64,000 bases of DNA from Paenibacillus hunanensis. GTDB taxonomy: Bacteria; Bacillota; Bacilli; Paenibacillales; Paenibacillaceae. Shown in pieces: positions 1 to 9,610 of the stretch. Position numbers and translations under genes: made by a program. Positions within the stretch are counted from its first letter, which is position 1; every line of letters begins with the position of its first letter. The stretch is taken from assembly GCF_014645615.1 (NCBI RefSeq), contig NZ_BMMB01000004.1, positions 62,001-126,000 of the forward strand, written 5' to 3'. The notes beneath the pieces were generated by a model that saw only the letters and a list, made by a program, of their open reading frames with translations, was not told where the DNA came from and did not search any database.

Positions 1-642
1 ACGGCGGCAGCCTATATTACGGCAGCCGCAGAGCTAAGGCAACGATATGAGGTGGCAGGCACATTAGAGGTCAGTCATCTGCTTGCGTTGCCTGGCGTCA
101 TGAAAATGCAGGAGCGTAGCAATGAGCAAGATAATCCTGAGCAATTGCAGGAAATGCTGGAGCAGGGATTGGACGAGGCGCTGAACGGCCTGGTGGAAAT
201 GCGGGTGCGTGAGGGTCGGCATCTGGTCTTTGACCTGACGAGCAGACTTGCTCACTTGGAACAGCTTTATCAGGAGATGCGAGAGCTTGCACCTACTGTG
301 GTGGAGGAGCACCGCCTTCGGATGAAGCAGCGACTAAGTGAGCTTCAGGATGGTAGCTTTCACTGGGATGAATCAAGAATTGGAATGGAAGTGGCGATTT
401 TTGCCGATCGTTCCAATATCGATGAGGAATTGACCAGGCTATCGAGTCATTTTGGGCAGTTCCGGCAATTGCTGGAGCAGGATGATTCGATTGGCCGTAA
501 GCTCGATTTCCTACTTCAGGAAATGAACCGGGAAGTCAATACGATTGGTTCCAAAGCTAATCATCTGGCTCTAGTTAACCATGTCGTCGAGATGAAAGCG
601 GAACTGGAAAAAATCCGTGAACAAGCCGCGAATTTGGAATAA
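1..642 (+). CDS. yicC: YicC/YloC family endoribonuclease, C-terminal part (5' end outside window)
   Basis: The reading frame is open from base 1, so this is the C-terminal ~213 residues of a protein normally about 290 aa long. It shows the charged helical YicC_N/DUF1732 layout, with a conserved stretch near the end (SKANHLALVNHVVEMKAELEK). The C-terminal DUF1732 domain is typical of YicC/YloC, a family implicated in RNA degradation and stress adaptation. It stands immediately upstream of remA and gmk, the usual Firmicutes order (yloC-remA-gmk-rpoZ), which supports the name. A GTG at 52 could be mistaken for a start, but the frame continues upstream without a stop. Confidence 0.9.
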   Translation, partial: TAAAYITAAAELRQRYEVAGTLEVSHLLALPGVMKMQERSNEQDNPEQLQEMLEQGLDEALNGLVEMRVREGRHLVFDLTSRLAHLEQLYQEMRELAPTVVEEHRLRMKQRLSELQDGSFHWDESRIGMEVAIFADRSNIDEELTRLSSHFGQFRQLLEQDDSIGRKLDFLLQEMNREVNTIGSKANHLALVNHVVEMKAELEKIREQAANLE

Positions 643-705
643 GACCAAGAAGCGACGTCAGTTTCGGCGCAATTGAGTCAAATGCATAGGGGGAAAAACC
701 TGAAC

Positions 706-966
706 ATGGCAATCAAACTTATCAACATTGGCTTTGGTAATATTGTATCCGCAAACCGGATCATTTCTATCGTAAGCCCGGAATCCGCACCAATCAAACG
801 GATTATTCAGGAGGCACGCGATCGCCATATGCTGATTGATGCAACCTATGGTCGACGTACACGTGCGGTAATTATTACCGATAGTGATCACGTCATTTTA
901 TCGGCGGTTCAGCCGGAAACCGTAGCCCATCGTCTGTCCCTCAAAGACGACGATAACGACGAATAA
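706..966 (+). CDS. remA: RemA (DUF370) extracellular-matrix regulator
   Basis: An 86-aa DUF370 protein, the usual length. RemA is a DNA-binding activator of biofilm matrix and osmoprotection genes in Bacillus and assembles into a ring-like oligomer. Typical residues include the N-terminal INIGFGNIV and the central [13 protein letters not shown]. The ATG at 706 is chosen because a GGGGGAAAA ribosome site lies 8-12 bases upstream; the longer frame from 673 has no such site. It is followed after 60 bases by gmk, as in other Firmicutes, and is probably cotranscribed with it. Confidence 0.93.
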   Translation: MAIKLINIGFGNIVSANRIISIVSPESAPIKRIIQEARDRHMLIDATYGRRTRAVIITDSDHVILSAVQPETVAHRLSLKDDDNDE

Positions 967-1026
967 ACAAAATCAGACTGCCGGTGCTTGGAATCAGGCT
1001 ACCGGCAGTCTACATTGGAGTGTATC

Positions 1027-1599
1027 ATGTCTAAAGGATTATTATTTGTACTGTCCGGCCCGTCCGGTGTCGGCAAAGGAACCGTCAGCGCAGAGCTGCG
1101 CACACGCAAGCCCGAGCTGATCTATTCGGTATCCGCAACCACTCGCCAGCCGCGTGAGGGCGAAGTTGATGGGGTCAACTATTTCTTCAAAACACACGAG
1201 GAGTTTCAGCAAATGATCGCTGGCGATATGCTGCTGGAATATGCAGAATACGTAGGTAATCATTACGGCACACCACGTGATTTTGTAGAGAGCACACTGG
1301 AAACAGGCAACGATATTTTTCTGGAAATCGAAGTGCAGGGCGCACTGAAGGTGATGGAAAAGTTCCCTGAGGGTGTGTTCATTTTCCTGACGCCTCCTTC
1401 GTTTGAAGAACTGCAAAATCGTCTGACCAACCGTGGTACGGAAACAGTCGATACGATCAACAATCGCATGACGGTTGCAGCAGATGAGCTGGAAATGATG
1501 AAGCATTACGACTACTCCGTGGTGAATGATGAGATTGAGCTGGCTTGTCAGCGCATCGAAAGCATTATCATCGCTGAGCATTGCAAGATTCGTAAATAA
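1027..1599 (+). CDS. gmk: Guanylate kinase
   Basis: A 190-aa guanylate kinase, which phosphorylates GMP to GDP with ATP in the cytoplasm. The P-loop GPSGVGKG lies at about residues 11-18, followed by the GMP-binding segment with [17 protein letters not shown] and the lid region (RLTNRGTE). Length matches the family. The ATG at 1027 follows a TTGGAGTG ribosome site; the in-frame upstream ATG at 988 has no comparable site. It sits between remA and rpoZ in the conserved Firmicutes order. Confidence 0.97.
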   Translation: MSKGLLFVLSGPSGVGKGTVSAELRTRKPELIYSVSATTRQPREGEVDGVNYFFKTHEEFQQMIAGDMLLEYAEYVGNHYGTPRDFVESTLETGNDIFLEIEVQGALKVMEKFPEGVFIFLTPPSFEELQNRLTNRGTETVDTINNRMTVAADELEMMKHYDYSVVNDEIELACQRIESIIIAEHCKIRK

Positions 1600-1643
1600 G
1601 TTGCAGAGCAGAAATGTTCTGACAGAATATGAGGTGCAAAACT

Positions 1644-1874
1644 ATGTTATATCCATCCATTGATGAAATGATGAACAAAGTAGACAGTAAATACTCGCTC
1701 GTTGTTGCGGCATCCCGCCGTGCAAGACAACTGCGTGATGGCAGCAAAAGCGAACTGCACCATCCAAAAGCTCACAAATTTGTCGGCGTAGCGCTGGAAG
1801 AAATCTACAACGACAACATCAAGATCGAGCGTCGTACTGAAGCAGAGCTGGAGCAAAGCGACCGCGAAAACTAA
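1644..1874 (+). CDS. rpoZ: RNA polymerase omega subunit
   Basis: A 76-aa omega subunit that promotes RNA polymerase assembly. The characteristic segments are near residues 1-10 (MLYPSIDEMM), SKYSLVVAASRRARQL and the KFVGVALEEI helix. The ATG at 1644 follows GAGGTGCAAAACT; the upstream in-frame ATG at 1629 lies before that ribosome site and would add only five residues. It is the last gene of the yicC-remA-gmk-rpoZ group and is followed by two strong terminators. Confidence 0.95.
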   Translation: MLYPSIDEMMNKVDSKYSLVVAASRRARQLRDGSKSELHHPKAHKFVGVALEEIYNDNIKIERRTEAELEQSDREN

Positions 1875-1927
1875 TTCCTTCATTTGCTTATAGCATACCA
1901 ATGCTATAGCGTAACCAAAGGGCAATG

Positions 1928-1955
1928 ATAACAACCGAAAGGTTGTTATTTTTTG
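1928..1955 (+). terminator. Rho-independent terminator after rpoZ
   Basis: The arms ATAACAACC and GGTTGTTAT pair around a GAAA tetraloop, followed by a T run. It lies 53 bases after the rpoZ stop. Confidence 0.85.
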
Positions 1956-2030
1956 TGTAAACGAACGCACGATAAGGCACAGGATGTACGAATACCTGTA
2001 CCCTTTTTGCACATTTAGAGGTATAATAAA

Positions 2031-2066
2031 GGGATTGAGAAGACAATTTCTCAATCCTTTTTTTAT
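2031..2066 (+). terminator. Second Rho-independent terminator before coaBC
   Basis: GGATTGAGA and TCTCAATCC form a nine-base stem with an eight-base loop and are followed by seven Ts. It reinforces the first terminator and isolates coaBC from the gmk-rpoZ transcript. Confidence 0.85.
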
Positions 2067-2267
2067 TTGATAATCGGGGTTTTCGATAGGAGCCAATAGT
2101 GAATTTTTAGTTGAAAAACTAGTAACTTTTTTGCTTATTGCACCCTGATTATATTCCACACAACAATAATAAATGCTCTAAGATATTTATTGGAATGTTG
2201 GTGCTTCAATCGTACTTGTACCAATGCTCCACACCATAAAAGATATTTTATCCTGGCTGTAGAAAGA

Positions 2268-2428
2268 CTTGTGTTGCAAATGCGACGGAACGAAGATAAG
2301 GAAATAAGGGAAAGGACGACTTTGGAACGCGGGAATCTACAATTTTTCCTGCTCCGTAGATTCCTGCGTTCCACCGGAGGACGTTCCTTATTCCTTGTCG
2401 TAGTGAAGCATGCGTTACAACAAAAGTC
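2268..2428 (+). repeat. Long-hairpin dispersed repeat, copy 1
   Basis: Copy 1 of three related intergenic elements (others at 16051 and 37366). The shared core begins with AAGGACGACTTTGGA at about 2312. The apical stem is GGAACGCGGGAATCTAC (about 2324-2340) against GTAGATTCCTGCGTTCC (about 2356-2372). Outer arms AAGGAAATAAGG and CCTTATTCCTT also pair. The flanks TTGTGTTG and CAACAAAAG can extend the structure. It lies between the rpoZ terminators and coaBC; nothing coding is recognised here. Confidence 0.8.
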
Positions 2429-2489
2429 TATACACGCACCAGGTAAAATCACTTTCCCACCACCAATTTATAAGAAAGCAGGGAATATC

Positions 2490-3719
2490 ATGCTAAAAGG
2501 CAAAAAGATCGTGCTTGGCATCACCGGCGGTATTGCGGCTTACAAAGCAGCCTCGCTCTGTAGTGGGCTGGTCAAGCAGGGAGCCGATGTGCATGTGGTC
2601 ATGACTGAATCGGCTGTCAAGTTTATTACCGAGCTTACCTTGCAGACGCTATCACGTAACCCTGTGCATATTGATACATTTGACGAACGCAATCCAGAGG
2701 TAGTAACGCATATTCATCTAGCTGATCTAGCCGACCTCGTATTGATTGCCCCAGCAACAGCGAATACGATTTCCCAAATGGCGCTGGGTCTAGCAGATAA
2801 TATGCTCACGTCCATGCTGCTAGCAACGACAGCACCGATTATGGTCGCTCCAGCAATGAATGTGCATATGTACCAGCATCCGGCGATTATCGGTCATATG
2901 AACACACTTGTGGATCGCGGTGTGATGATGGTGGAGCCAGGCGAAGGTATGCTGGCATGTGGCTATGTGGGCAAAGGACGCTTGGAAGAGCCCGAGACGA
3001 TCATCGCGGTAGTACAGCAGTATTTTGCCACACAGGAACGCGAACGCCAGCTTGCAGGGCTGTTAGCTGGACGCAAGGTGACAGTGACAGCAGGTGGAAC
3101 GATTGAACGAATTGATCCAGTTCGCTATATTACGAATGATTCCTCTGGCAAAATGGGCGTTGCTGTGGCACGTATGGCACATCGAATGGGCGCAGAGGTA
3201 AAGCTTATCGCCGCCTCGGTTCAGGTGCCTTTGCCGACAGACATCGAGACGATTCGCGTCCAATCTGCACAGGATATGTATGAAGCGGTGCTGGCAGAAT
3301 GGAACGATACCGATATTATGGTGCAAACGGCTGCGGTTGCTGATTACCGTCCGAAAACCGTACATGCCACCAAAATGAAAAAGAAGGATGCTGACCTGAC
3401 GCTAGAGCTTGAAAAAACCGTCGACATTTTGCAGAGTCTGGGTGAGCGTAAGGTCGATCAATTTTTGATTGGCTTTGCCGCAGAGACAGGCAATGTTGCC
3501 GAATATGCGATGGACAAGCTTCGACGCAAGCGCTGTGATCTGATTGTCGCGAATGATGTGACAGCAGCAGGCGCTGGCTTTGGCACAGACACGAATCGTG
3601 TACAGATTTTTGATGAAAATGGGCTTGCTGATGACGTACCGCTGATGAGCAAGGACGAAGTCGCATCACGCCTGCTACAGCTTGCAGCGAAGCGAATGAG
3701 CGGGGTGTCTGCCTCATGA
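2490..3719 (+). CDS. coaBC: Bifunctional phosphopantothenoylcysteine decarboxylase / phosphopantothenate-cysteine ligase
   Basis: A 409-aa Dfp/CoaBC protein catalysing two steps of coenzyme A synthesis: CTP-dependent joining of cysteine to 4'-phosphopantothenate, then FMN-dependent decarboxylation. The N-terminal flavoprotein half starts with VLGITGGIAAYKA and carries the PAMNVHMYQHPA segment with its conserved Asn, plus GMLACGYVGKGRL. The C-terminal synthetase half carries VTAGGTIERIDPVRYITN, AAVADYRP and ANDV. The frame stays open upstream to 2190 through the repeat, but homologous sequence begins at the ATG at 2490. Its stop overlaps the priA start, so the two are translationally coupled. 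Confidence 0.96.
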   Translation: MLKGKKIVLGITGGIAAYKAASLCSGLVKQGADVHVVMTESAVKFITELTLQTLSRNPVHIDTFDERNPEVVTHIHLADLADLVLIAPATANTISQMALGLADNMLTSMLLATTAPIMVAPAMNVHMYQHPAIIGHMNTLVDRGVMMVEPGEGMLACGYVGKGRLEEPETIIAVVQQYFATQERERQLAGLLAGRKVTVTAGGTIERIDPVRYITNDSSGKMGVAVARMAHRMGAEVKLIAASVQVPLPTDIETIRVQSAQDMYEAVLAEWNDTDIMVQTAAVADYRPKTVHATKMKKKDADLTLELEKTVDILQSLGERKVDQFLIGFAAETGNVAEYAMDKLRRKRCDLIVANDVTAAGAGFGTDTNRVQIFDENGLADDVPLMSKDEVASRLLQLAAKRMSGVSAS

Positions 3720-6268
3720 GCCGGATTGCCAGGGTGATCGTTGATGTTCCGAGCCGTGGCACTGACCGACCGTTTGATTACTTGATCCCGGACTCGATGC
3801 AGGGCTGGCTGGAGATTGGCAGTCGGGTCGGTGTACCTTTTGGTCCGCGTACCTTACAGGGCTTTGTCATCGGACTTGCTGAACAGTCGGAAACGCCAGA
3901 TATAAAGCTGAAGCCGATTAAGGAGCTGCTCGATCTCGTTCCACCTTTATCTGAGGATCTGATCGAGCTGTCAGCGTGGATGAGTGCGCGTTATGCGTGT
4001 CACCGGATTACCGCGCTGCAAGCGATGCTGCCATCGGCGCTAAAGGGTAAAGCAGAGCGATATATTCGAGTTGCCGATCCATCCGAGTGGGGTGAGCGTG
4101 AACAGGATACAGCTACTGCGGCGGATGAGCCTGTCCTATTTGAAACGGTAGATGAGCTGGATGAAGCAGAAGCGGCGATCGTTGCTCATATTCGCAAGCA
4201 GCAGGAAGTACGGATGGAGCATCTCAGCCGCAAGTTTGCTGGACAGGCAGATACAATCAAGCGTTTGCTCCAGCGTGGTGTATTGTCGGAAACACGCAGT
4301 ATTCGTGATAAGGTGCAGAAGAAGACGGTACGGACGATATCGCTTCGACTCCCAGAGGATGAGATTCGCACGATTATCGATGAGTTTCCTGCGCGAGCGA
4401 GTCGGCAAAAGGAAGTGCTCGCTTTTATCGCGGATATTGGCGGTGAGGTGACAATGAAGCAGATTCTGAGTGTGCTTGGTGTTACAGCTAGCACGGTCAA
4501 GTCGCTTGCGGATAAAGGCTATATTGCGATTCAGGATACCGAGGTATTCCGTGATCCGTACAAGGATCGTCATTTTAAGCCGAGTCAGCCCTTCGTACTG
4601 ACGGATGAACAGCAGATGGTGTATGACTCCATCGTACAGCGTATCGACAGCCGTACCGAGGGTGAATTTCTAGTGCACGGTATTACAGGGAGCGGTAAGA
4701 CCGAGGTGTATCTGCAATCGATTCAGCGGGTGATTGAGCAGGGACGGCAAGCGATTATGCTCGTGCCAGAAATCTCACTCACCCCACAAATGGTGGAGCG
4801 TTTTAAAAGCCGCTTCGGTGATCATGTGGCGGTGCTGCATAGCCGTTTGTCCAGCGGTGAGCGTTATGATGAATGGCGCAAAATTCGTGAAGGTCAGGCG
4901 CTGGTGGCAATTGGAGCACGCTCGGCGATTTTTGCCCCATTTGCCCATCTCGGTCTGATCATTATGGATGAGGAGCATGAGACTTCCTACAAGCAGGAGG
5001 AAAGCCCAAAATATCATGCTCGTGATGTGGCGGTGCATCGTGCGCATCAGCATCAGGCGGTGGTCATTCTTGGTTCGGCTACCCCTTCGCTGGAGAGCTA
5101 TCATGCTTCTCGTTCACAAAGTAATGATGAATTCAAACCGACGCTACTGGAAATTCACGGACGTGCGCTTGGTAGCGAGCTACCTGCGGTACACATTGTA
5201 GATATGCGTGAGGAACTGAAGGAAGGCAACCGCTCCATGTTCAGCCGTCCACTACATGAGGCAATCGCCGATCGGTTGGAGAAAAAGCAGCAGACCGTGC
5301 TATTGCTGAATCGGCGTGGACACTCGACATTCGTGATGTGTCGCACCTGTGGCTATGTTGCTGAATGCCCGAACTGCGATATCTCGCTTACCTTCCACCA
5401 GCGCTCAAATAATCTGCGTTGCCATTATTGTGGTCATGCGGAGCCGGCGCCAGAGGTGTGCCCAGAGTGCGGAAGTGAGCATATTCGCTATTTTGGTACA
5501 GGAACACAGCGGGTGGAGGAAGAGCTGGCGAAGCTGTTCCCGGGTATTCGGGTGGTGCGCATGGATGTGGATACGACTACGCAGAAGGGTTCACACGAAA
5601 AGCTATTGAACACATTCCGTGATCGGCAGGCAGATTTACTACTTGGTACACAGATGGTCGCCAAAGGTCTGGATTTCCCGGATGTAACGCTTGTCGGCGT
5701 TATTGCTGCTGATTCGGCGCTGCATCTGCCTGATTTTCGTGCAGGAGAGAAGACATTTCAGCTATTGACTCAGGTAGCTGGACGTGCAGGTCGGCACCAT
5801 TTGCCAGGTGAGGTTATCGTACAGACGTACAATCCGGATCACTATTCGGTGGTGCATGCGAGCCGACATGATTATGCTTCCTTTGTACGTGAAGAGCTGA
5901 AGCATCGTCAGGGGCTTGGCTATCCACCTTACTGCCGCCTGGCACTGATCACCTTTTCGCATGAGAAACTGCCATTACTTGTACGAATCGCTGAAAATTA
6001 TGTGCAAATGGTCAAGGATCAGGCACAGCGATTGGGCTGGCTAGGCAGTCTGGAGCGCTTTTCTACCGAGGCGCTGGACGTGCTTGGACCAGTCGCTTCA
6101 CCGATTCCACGGCTAAAAAATAGATACCGATTCCAATGTATGATAAAATGGCGTGGAGATATGGACGTTGCGAAGCTGGCGGAATTTGTATCCCAGCAGC
6201 TACAGGACAGCACGCGCGATAAAGAACTTTTGATCAGCATTGATGTTGATCCACAGGTAATGATGTAG
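3716..6268 (+). CDS. priA: Primosomal replication-restart helicase PriA
   Basis: An 850-aa PriA, which recognises stalled forks and reloads the replicative helicase. It has an N-terminal 3'-DNA-binding domain, Walker A GITGSGKTEVY at about residues 320-330, Walker B DEEH near 418, and a zinc-binding insert with paired cysteines (CRTCGYVAECPNC, CHYCGH, CPECG) at about 542-590. The helicase motifs GTQMVAKGLDFP and QVAGRAGRH follow. It starts at the ATG overlapping the coaBC stop (ATGA). Length is slightly above the Bacillus protein because of a charged segment around 125-200. Confidence 0.97.
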   Translation: MSRIARVIVDVPSRGTDRPFDYLIPDSMQGWLEIGSRVGVPFGPRTLQGFVIGLAEQSETPDIKLKPIKELLDLVPPLSEDLIELSAWMSARYACHRITALQAMLPSALKGKAERYIRVADPSEWGEREQDTATAADEPVLFETVDELDEAEAAIVAHIRKQQEVRMEHLSRKFAGQADTIKRLLQRGVLSETRSIRDKVQKKTVRTISLRLPEDEIRTIIDEFPARASRQKEVLAFIADIGGEVTMKQILSVLGVTASTVKSLADKGYIAIQDTEVFRDPYKDRHFKPSQPFVLTDEQQMVYDSIVQRIDSRTEGEFLVHGITGSGKTEVYLQSIQRVIEQGRQAIMLVPEISLTPQMVERFKSRFGDHVAVLHSRLSSGERYDEWRKIREGQALVAIGARSAIFAPFAHLGLIIMDEEHETSYKQEESPKYHARDVAVHRAHQHQAVVILGSATPSLESYHASRSQSNDEFKPTLLEIHGRALGSELPAVHIVDMREELKEGNRSMFSRPLHEAIADRLEKKQQTVLLLNRRGHSTFVMCRTCGYVAECPNCDISLTFHQRSNNLRCHYCGHAEPAPEVCPECGSEHIRYFGTGTQRVEEELAKLFPGIRVVRMDVDTTTQKGSHEKLLNTFRDRQADLLLGTQMVAKGLDFPDVTLVGVIAADSALHLPDFRAGEKTFQLLTQVAGRAGRHHLPGEVIVQTYNPDHYSVVHASRHDYASFVREELKHRQGLGYPPYCRLALITFSHEKLPLLVRIAENYVQMVKDQAQRLGWLGSLERFSTEALDVLGPVASPIPRLKNRYRFQCMIKWRGDMDVAKLAEFVSQQLQDSTRDKELLISIDVDPQVMM

Positions 6269-6430
6269 CACCAACTGCCCCGATTGCTCCTACAGCTGCC
6301 TATAGTCAGGCGCTACTTGGAGTAGCGGGGCTGCTGTTTGCGGATGATCAACGATAGAGTCTGCGCAAATGATGCTGCATCAAGTAAACAAAACAACTGA
6401 ACTGATATGACGTAAAGGATGGATGAGACG

Positions 6431-6910
6431 ATGGCAATTCGTATTATTGTAAAAGAACCGGATGAAGTGCTTCACAAAAAAGCAAAAGAAATCACAAAAA
6501 TTACTCCTAATGTACAAAAGCTGCTGACTGATATGGCAGAAACGATGTATGACGCAGATGGCGTAGGACTGGCTGCACCACAGGTCGGTATTCTTAAACG
6601 TGCAATTGTAGTTGATGTAGGAGATGAGCATGGCTTGATCGAGCTGATCAACCCTGAGATTGTCGCAAGTAGCGGCGAGCAGTTCGGTTCGGAAGGCTGC
6701 CTGAGCATTCCAGCATTGAATGGTGAAGTACGCCGTGCAATGGAAGTGACGGTAAAAGGTCTGGATCGCGATGGTAACGAGATTACGATAACGGGACGTG
6801 AGCTGCTGGCACGTGCGCTACAGCATGAGATCGATCATCTGAACGGTGTATTGTTCACCGATATCGCCGAGCGTGTCTATGACCGCAGACTGGACGAGGA
6901 AGGGGAATAA
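6431..6910 (+). CDS. def: Peptide deformylase
   Basis: A 159-aa metallo-deformylase removing the formyl group from nascent N-terminal methionine. All three active-site motifs are present: [17 protein letters not shown] (metal-ligand Cys) and HEIDHLNG (two metal-ligand His and the catalytic Glu). The ATG at 6431 is preferred because AAAGGA ends 11 bases upstream; the ATG at 6419 overlaps that site. fmt follows three bases after the stop, pairing formyl addition and removal in one operon. Confidence 0.96.
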   Translation: MAIRIIVKEPDEVLHKKAKEITKITPNVQKLLTDMAETMYDADGVGLAAPQVGILKRAIVVDVGDEHGLIELINPEIVASSGEQFGSEGCLSIPALNGEVRRAMEVTVKGLDRDGNEITITGRELLARALQHEIDHLNGVLFTDIAERVYDRRLDEEGE

Positions 6911-6913
6911 ACA

Positions 6914-7867
6914 TTGACCAGAATCGCTTTTATGGGAACGCCTGACTTTGCGGTAGCTAGCCTCAAGCTGCTACTGGAGCAGGGGATGAATGTTGTGTGC
7001 GTGGTTACCCAGCCAGACAAGCCACAGGGACGTAAAAAAATTCTAACACCATCGCCAGTCAAATCAGCAGCATTGGAGCATGGTCTGCCTGTATTACAGC
7101 CGCAGCGTATGCGCAATCCGGAAGCAGTAGCGGAGCTAGCGGCGTATGAGCCTGATCTAATCGTAACGGCGGCGTATGGACAAATTTTACCTAAGGCTGT
7201 GCTGGATCTACCACGTCTGGGCTGTGTTAATATCCATGGCTCGCTGCTGCCTAAATATCGCGGCGGCGCACCGATTCAGCGCTGCATCATTAACGGTGAG
7301 ACGGTGACAGGAATCACGCTCATGTACATGGCGGAAGGTCTGGACACCGGTGATATGATCGCACGTCTGGAAGTGCCGATTACGGACGAAGATACGTCAG
7401 GAGCGCTATTTGAAAAAATGAGCGTTGCTGGTGCAGAATTGCTGAAGCAGGAGCTTCCACGTCTGTTGGAAGGCAAGCTGGATGCAGAGCCGCAAAATGA
7501 CGACGAAGCGACCTATGCACCGAACTTGACGCGTGAAGACGAGAAGATCGACTGGAGCAAGGATAGCCGGGCGATTTATAATCAGATTCGCGGTCTTGTA
7601 CCCTTTGCAGGGGGCTTTACGCTATGGAATGGCGATGTGTTCAAGGTATGGAAAACACTCAAGCCCCAGGCAAATGAATCGTTGCCGAGTGGCGTTGCGG
7701 ATGCCGTGCCAGGTACAGTAGTCGAGTTTAACAAAAACGGAATCGTGGTTCGTACAGGTGATGGTGTACTAACGCTGACCGAAGTACAGCCTGCGGGTAA
7801 AAAAGCGCTGCGTGCAGCTGACTTTGCACGTGGGAATGTAATGACCACAGGAACGGTGCTGTCGTGA
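6914..7867 (+). CDS. fmt: Methionyl-tRNA formyltransferase
   Basis: A 317-aa enzyme that formylates Met-tRNAfMet using 10-formyl-tetrahydrofolate. It opens with MTRIAFMGTPDFAV. The catalytic segment NIHGSLLPKYRGGAPIQ begins at Asn106, with GDMIA further on and a C-terminal OB-like domain. Translation starts at TTG 6914, supported by the purine-rich AGGAAGGGGA just upstream and by the N-terminal family match. The stop overlaps the GTG of rsmB. Confidence 0.96.
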   Translation: MTRIAFMGTPDFAVASLKLLLEQGMNVVCVVTQPDKPQGRKKILTPSPVKSAALEHGLPVLQPQRMRNPEAVAELAAYEPDLIVTAAYGQILPKAVLDLPRLGCVNIHGSLLPKYRGGAPIQRCIINGETVTGITLMYMAEGLDTGDMIARLEVPITDEDTSGALFEKMSVAGAELLKQELPRLLEGKLDAEPQNDDEATYAPNLTREDEKIDWSKDSRAIYNQIRGLVPFAGGFTLWNGDVFKVWKTLKPQANESLPSGVADAVPGTVVEFNKNGIVVRTGDGVLTLTEVQPAGKKALRAADFARGNVMTTGTVLS

Positions 7868-9360
7868 GTTCATCCGATAAGCGCCCACGCCGTCCATCGC
7901 AGTCATCAGGAAACGGCTCCTCAAATGGGCAAGGTAAACGATCGTCCTCACCTGCGAATCGTAACGGCTCCAGTAACCCGCAATCAGCACCAAAGGTAGG
8001 AGCGCGCAAGCTGTCTGCTCGTGATGTTGCGCTAAATGTATTGACCGATGTGGAAGCAAGCGGCTCGTATAGCAACCTGCAATTGAATCAGGCGCTGGTA
8101 CAGGCAGGTCTGGAGCGAGCGGATGCTGGATTGACGACAGAGATCGTCTACGGCACCATTTCCCATTTGAATACGATTGATTATTTTCTCGGACGCTTTG
8201 TAGCGAAGGGAATGCATAAATTACAGCCATGGGTACGAAGCTTGTTACGGCTGAGCTTTTACCAGATTTATTATCTTGATCGCATTCCTCCGCATGCAGC
8301 GGTGAATGAAGCGGTCAATATCGCCAAACGCCGTGGACATCAAGGAATCTCCGGTATGGTAAATGGCGTGCTGCGTAATGTACTACGTCAGCTCGATGAG
8401 CTGGTGATTCCAGACAATCTGTCTGCGGTACAGCGTATTTCTCTCCAATATTCACATCCTGAATGGCTGGTAGAGCGCTGGGTGCAGCAATTCGGTGAAA
8501 GTGTTACCGAGCAGATTTGCATGTCTAACAATGAACCACCTGCTGTGAGTGTGCGTGTGAACACGAACAAGACGACACGCGAGCAGATGCTGAAAACGCT
8601 GAATGATGCTGGCTATTATGCGCAGCCATCTACCATTGCACCAGATGGTATTCTGGTGGGTGGTAGTGGCAATATGGCATTAACGGACTGGTATCGTGAT
8701 GGTATGCTGTCGATTCAGGATGAAAGCTCCATGCTTGTGGCTGAGGCGGTTCAGCCAGAACCGGGCATGAGCATACTCGATTGCTGCGCAGCGCCCGGTG
8801 GTAAAACTGCTCATATCGCAGAAAAAATGCACAATCAAGGGCATATTATCGCCAACGATATTCATGAGCACAAGCGTAAGCTGATCGACGATCAAGCGCA
8901 GCGTCTGCATCTGTCCGTGATCGATACTGCTGTCGGCGATGCGATGGCTTTGCCTGAGCGGTATGAGGCAGCTTCGTTTGATCGTATTTTGCTGGATGCG
9001 CCTTGCTCAGGTCTGGGTGTCATTCGTCGTAAGCCAGATTTGAAATGGAACAAGTCCGCTTCGGATATTAAAGAAATTGCGGCTTTACAGCGCCGATTGT
9101 TGGAGCGCGTTTCTTCATTACTCAAGCCCGGTGGGATACTGGTGTATAGCACATGTACGATTGAGCAGAGTGAAAATGAAGATGTGGTGCGTAGCTTTGT
9201 CGATACCCACCCGCAATTTGAACCGGTCGTAGTTCCGTTATTTGCCGATAAGCTGGCACATGCGACAGCGTCGGAGCAAGCCGCGCTTGGCGTACAAATT
9301 TTGCCGCAGGATTATCATTCGGATGGATTTTATATCGCTGCGCTGCGTTTAAAACCTTAA
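7864..9360 (+). CDS. rsmB: 16S rRNA (cytosine967-C5)-methyltransferase RsmB
   Basis: A 498-aa RsmB/Sun methyltransferase. Residues ~1-50 are a Ser/Asn/Pro/Gly-rich basic tail absent from most homologues. They are followed by a NusB-like RNA-binding domain beginning ARDVALNVLTDV and the SAM-dependent methyltransferase domain. DCCAAPGGKTAHIAEKM binds SAM; the two cysteines of m5C chemistry are in DAPCSGLG (about residue 380) and YSTCTI (about 430). The GTG start overlaps the fmt stop. Confidence 0.95.
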   Translation: MSSSDKRPRRPSQSSGNGSSNGQGKRSSSPANRNGSSNPQSAPKVGARKLSARDVALNVLTDVEASGSYSNLQLNQALVQAGLERADAGLTTEIVYGTISHLNTIDYFLGRFVAKGMHKLQPWVRSLLRLSFYQIYYLDRIPPHAAVNEAVNIAKRRGHQGISGMVNGVLRNVLRQLDELVIPDNLSAVQRISLQYSHPEWLVERWVQQFGESVTEQICMSNNEPPAVSVRVNTNKTTREQMLKTLNDAGYYAQPSTIAPDGILVGGSGNMALTDWYRDGMLSIQDESSMLVAEAVQPEPGMSILDCCAAPGGKTAHIAEKMHNQGHIIANDIHEHKRKLIDDQAQRLHLSVIDTAVGDAMALPERYEAASFDRILLDAPCSGLGVIRRKPDLKWNKSASDIKEIAALQRRLLERVSSLLKPGGILVYSTCTIEQSENEDVVRSFVDTHPQFEPVVVPLFADKLAHATASEQAALGVQILPQDYHSDGFYIAALRLKP

Positions 9361-9610
9361 ATGAATGTATTAACTTTTATTTTTAACGAATCAGATGAAT
9401 AGCAAAGATAGACCGCTATAGCCTGAAAAGCTGGTGCGGTATAGCCTACAGCGGGCCCGACAGAAGATGCTCCAAGCAGATTGTAGCAACGAATGGCGGC
9501 GCGCCCCTTTAGGCTTTCTTTGTTTTGTGCTAAAATAGTAAAGATGTGAACCCGATAGTAATGTTCAGTTAAACAAATTTAAGATATGAAGAATAGGTGT
9601 GATAAATCTA
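9361..9610. other. Intergenic region rsmB-rlmN
   Basis: A 250-base gap without a recognisable gene. No clear terminator with a T run was found. GGTGTGATAAATCTA before the ATG at 9611 contains the likely rlmN ribosome site. A TAAAAT near 9531 could be a -10 box, but no matching -35 was convincing. Confidence 0.4.

Noticed and set aside
2190..2489. In-frame extension of the coaBC open frame through repeat copy 1
   Set aside because: The added 100 residues are repeat-derived and not part of the CoaBC family; the flavoprotein domain begins at the ATG at 2490.
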